From assembly GCA_029762595.1 (NCBI GenBank), contig JARVGJ010000002.1, positions 97,477 to 161,476 on the forward strand: 64,000 bases of DNA. Direction: 5' to 3'. Both the position numbers and the translations under genes were made by a program. The notes under the pieces are model-generated. The model worked only from the letters and a program-made list of their open reading frames with translations, was not told the origin of the DNA and made no database searches. Shown here piece by piece: positions 61,894 to 64,000 of this stretch (position 1 is its first letter; every line of letters starts with the position of its first letter). Source of the stretch: Methanolobus sp. GTDB taxonomy: Archaea; Halobacteriota; Methanosarcinia; Methanosarcinales; Methanosarcinaceae.

Positions 61894-63798
61894 ATGGAAA
61901 CTGCAATCCTAAATGAATTAGCGGAAGCTGTAGTTGAAGGCGACGATGACCTTGCAGTAGAACTTTCACAGAAGGTTCTTGATGAAGGACATGACCCTTA
62001 TGAGGCAATCATAAATGGCCTTGCGAAAGGGATGATGATAATAAGTGACAAGTACGAAAAAGGGGAAGCTTTTGTTCCACATCTTCTCATTGCATCAAGT
62101 GCAATGTATGCAGGTATGGAGATACTGAGCCCTGCAATTAAGACCGAGGGCGCAGAAAAGGCTGCTGTTGGTATTATAGGTAGTATCGAAGGCGATGTGC
62201 ATGATATAGGCAAGAACCTTGTGAAGACCATGCTTTCTGCTTCCGGTTTCAATATGGTGGATCTGGGTGCGGACGTACCTGTTGAAAAATTCGTTGAGGC
62301 TGCCAGAGAACACAAAGCAGATCTTATTTCCATGAGTTCCCTTATGACAACAACCATGACAAACATGGAGAAGGTCATTGAGATGCTTCAGGAAGAAGGT
62401 ATCAGGGATTCCCTTAAAGTAATGGTAGGCGGTGCACCTGTGTCTGATGAGTTTGCAAAAGAGATAGGTGCAGACTCTACTCACGGGGACGCAATGCATG
62501 CAAGCGACTGGGCGAATGAAAGTGTAAAACAGCTTGATCCAAACCAGGTCAGGTGGAGTGAAGAAAAGATAAGTCTTGGTAAAGTTAAGTACAGGGATTT
62601 GCTCTCAAAGAAAAAGGTGAAAGGTAAGAGTGATGTCGGACTTGAGACTGCCAGACAGATCATTGAAGAATTCGAGAAAGTTGGCGTAAAATCAAAAGAG
62701 CAGATGACCCATATGGACAGGACACTGGCCGCCATGGGAGACAAAAAGGTCGATCGTTTGCCTGTATATCCGCTTGCCTGCGGTATCATGAGGAAATTTG
62801 CCAACCAGAACTACAAACAATATGCAACAGATCAAAAAGCATTCGTGGACAGTGCATTCCTTGGATCTAAATATCTGGACACTGACATGTTCGTTGGTCT
62901 GATAGACCTCTCTGCAACTTCAGCGGATTTCGGGTGTAAGATAAAGTATCCGGAAGATGACACTCCTTCATCTGAAGGTCACCTCAAATCGTACGATAAT
63001 CTTGAAGTACCCGAGGTTAAGAAGGGAACCCGTGCATATGAACTGGCAATGTCATCAAAAATGGCCACCGAGAAACTGAACAAAGAGCTTAACACTCCTT
63101 TTGTAGGTTTCCATGAGGGTCCGTTGCTTACCCTGACCCAGCTAATGGGTGCAGACCGTGTGCTTATGGACATGAAAACCCATCCTGATGTAGTGCTTGA
63201 GGCTTTGCAGAAATGTACTGATTACATCTGCCAGGTATCCGAGCTCTTCTTTGATGAGGGGGCCTGCAATGCTCTGTGTATCGACAATCTCTGGTCTAAC
63301 AATGTGATCATGAGTGAAGAGGACTACTGGAAGTTCGATGGTAAGTTTGTTTATGACCAGCATCTTCCGCTCTTTAAGAAATACGACCAGCCCTACATCA
63401 TCCACAACTGTGCGGATGCTGTGCACTTTGATACTCAGATCAAGAAATTCGGTACAAAACTGTACAGTTATGCATACTATCCAAAGCAGAGGGGCAAAGG
63501 ATCCCAGAACTATGCAGACCTTATTCCCAAGTATGGTGATACCTGCTGTATGATGGGAGAAATCAATCCGATAGACTTCATGGATCACTCCGCCGGCGGG
63601 GTCCAGAAGATAAAGGATGACACAAAGACTCTCCTTCAGGGTGTTCTCCCTGTGCTTAAGGAAAACGGTATGCAATCAAAGTATGTGATGTCTTCAGGAT
63701 GTGAGATTCCTCCGGGAGGTCCACTGACCACAGTAAAGGCAATGGTTGATATTGTCAAGGAACTGGGTCCACAAATGCAAAAGGATATCATTGGATGA
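61894..63798 (+). CDS. Fused corrinoid protein / CoM methyltransferase (MtsD/F/H-like)
   Basis: A 634-residue fusion. Residues 1-215 are a corrinoid protein (EGDVHDIGKNLV with His103 as cobalt ligand; SSLMTTTMTNMEKV), very similar to the standalone protein at 49525. Residues 216-280 are a linker. Residues 281-634 are a UroD/MtaA-type methyltransferase with zinc ligands IHNCADAV and SSGCEIPP. M. acetivorans has three such fused proteins (MtsD, MtsF, MtsH) that act on methyl sulfides; the Msr regulators and MsmS-type kinases beside them have the same arrangement as here. Methyl-sulfide:CoM transfer is the likely reaction. AGGAGG precedes the ATG. Confidence 0.88.
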   Translation: METAILNELAEAVVEGDDDLAVELSQKVLDEGHDPYEAIINGLAKGMMIISDKYEKGEAFVPHLLIASSAMYAGMEILSPAIKTEGAEKAAVGIIGSIEGDVHDIGKNLVKTMLSASGFNMVDLGADVPVEKFVEAAREHKADLISMSSLMTTTMTNMEKVIEMLQEEGIRDSLKVMVGGAPVSDEFAKEIGADSTHGDAMHASDWANESVKQLDPNQVRWSEEKISLGKVKYRDLLSKKKVKGKSDVGLETARQIIEEFEKVGVKSKEQMTHMDRTLAAMGDKKVDRLPVYPLACGIMRKFANQNYKQYATDQKAFVDSAFLGSKYLDTDMFVGLIDLSATSADFGCKIKYPEDDTPSSEGHLKSYDNLEVPEVKKGTRAYELAMSSKMATEKLNKELNTPFVGFHEGPLLTLTQLMGADRVLMDMKTHPDVVLEALQKCTDYICQVSELFFDEGACNALCIDNLWSNNVIMSEEDYWKFDGKFVYDQHLPLFKKYDQPYIIHNCADAVHFDTQIKKFGTKLYSYAYYPKQRGKGSQNYADLIPKYGDTCCMMGEINPIDFMDHSAGGVQKIKDDTKTLLQGVLPVLKENGMQSKYVMSSGCEIPPGGPLTTVKAMVDIVKELGPQMQKDIIG

Positions 63799-63819
63799 AA
63801 TAGGTGAATCAAATACCTA

Positions 63820-63840
63820 TTTTATCTTTTTATTTTTTTG
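63820..63840 (+). terminator. T-rich transcription end after the fused methyltransferase
   Basis: TTTTATCTTTTTATTTTTTTG, 21 bases of which nearly all are T, about 20 bp after the stop codon. Archaeal RNA polymerase ends transcription at such U-rich tracts without a hairpin. Confidence 0.6.
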
Positions 63841-63854
63841 ATATATTTAATGTT

Positions 63855-63901
63855 CCCTGATTATTCAGGGTCTATATTCAAAAAGGCGGAAGATCCGCCT
63901 T
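63855..63901 (+). repeat. Two hairpins before the hydantoinase gene
   Basis: CCCTGA-TTAT-TCAGGG (63855-63870) and AAGGCGGA-AGA-TCCGCCTT (63883-63901) are compact perfect stems of 6 and 8 bp. They lie between the T-rich end of the upstream gene and the start at 63937. They could be a leader structure or a back-up terminator. Confidence 0.45.
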
Positions 63902-63936
63902 ACCTCCAAATAATCAATTCATCAAAGGTGATAATA

Positions 63937-64000
63937 ATGAATCTGGGTCTTGGCATTGATACAGGCGGCACTTATACAGATGCTGTAATAATGGATCTTG
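63937..64000 (+). CDS. Hydantoinase/oxoprolinase family protein, N-terminus only
   Basis: Only 21 codons are inside the window. The sequence NLGLGIDTGGTYTDAVIMDL is the phosphate-binding start of the hydantoinase A / 5-oxoprolinase ASKHA domain (GIDxGGTxTD). GGTGAT stands four bases before the ATG. Relatives near methanogen methyltransferase genes are known, but the product's role cannot be seen from this fragment. Confidence 0.65.
   Translation, partial: MNLGLGIDTGGTYTDAVIMDL

Overview
The window comes from a methylotrophic methanogenic archaeon of the Methanosarcinaceae type. The evidence is archaeal throughout: leaderless or short-leader genes behind TATA boxes, Trm1, Taw2, MptE, CobY/CobZ, an LSm protein, a Hel308-like helicase, and many corrinoid methyltransferase components with their Msr-type regulators. 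The combination of a standalone corrinoid protein/methyltransferase pair, a fused corrinoid-methyltransferase, a RamA-like activase and an MsmS/RdmS-like sensor kinase resembles the methyl-sulfide (Mts) loci of Methanosarcina. A relative able to use dimethylsulfide or methanethiol (for example Methanomethylovorans or Methanolobus) is plausible, but the genus is inference.

Layout. 1-6306: housekeeping and conserved archaeal genes (Taw2, V4R regulator, DUF2110, wHTH, Trm1, cupredoxin-like lipoprotein, phosphoesterase, TIGR00266 protein). 6537-12652: a cobamide nucleotide-loop operon with two CobD-like genes, cbiB, cobZ, cobS and cobY; the first CobD copy has lost the PLP lysine. 13158-27523: ileS, mptE, DUF373, purine nucleoside phosphorylase, RecA-like protein, helicase, DUF3467, LSm, a small Cys-rich regulator, tRNA-Glu, a DEAD-box helicase and LrgA/LrgB. 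27649-33194: a double-cubane-cluster protein with its activator, DUF427, a freestanding ThrRS editing domain and PEP synthase.

33939-47982 is accessory metabolism. An Msr regulator precedes a probable nine-gene operon (35262-43982): UroD/MtaA-family methyltransferase, two-CxxC redox protein, TrsS-like radical SAM protein, PaaK-like ligase, SAM methyltransferase, BioB-like radical SAM protein and an SsuABC-type importer. A DUF5714 protein and an SDR/ALDH/membrane-protein group lie opposite. This operon is the best candidate for an undescribed system.

48255-64000 is the methyl-transfer region. It holds an MtsB/MtsA-like pair separated by large RNA hairpins, an FGE-like protein, an old-yellow-enzyme-type oxidoreductase, MsrA, a second Msr regulator, a structured intergenic region with a duplicated promoter, the RamA-like activase, the sensor kinase, a third Msr regulator that appears to start at ATA, and a fused corrinoid-methyltransferase. 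A hydantoinase/oxoprolinase gene begins at the right edge.

How it fits together. The cobamide operon makes the cofactor for the corrinoid proteins. RamA-like reactivates oxidised corrinoid using ferredoxin-type clusters. The MtaA-family proteins pass methyl groups towards coenzyme M. The Msr regulators and the kinase probably decide which methyltransferase set is made. Dyad or repeat elements lie about 35-45 bp upstream of TATA boxes at three of these promoters.
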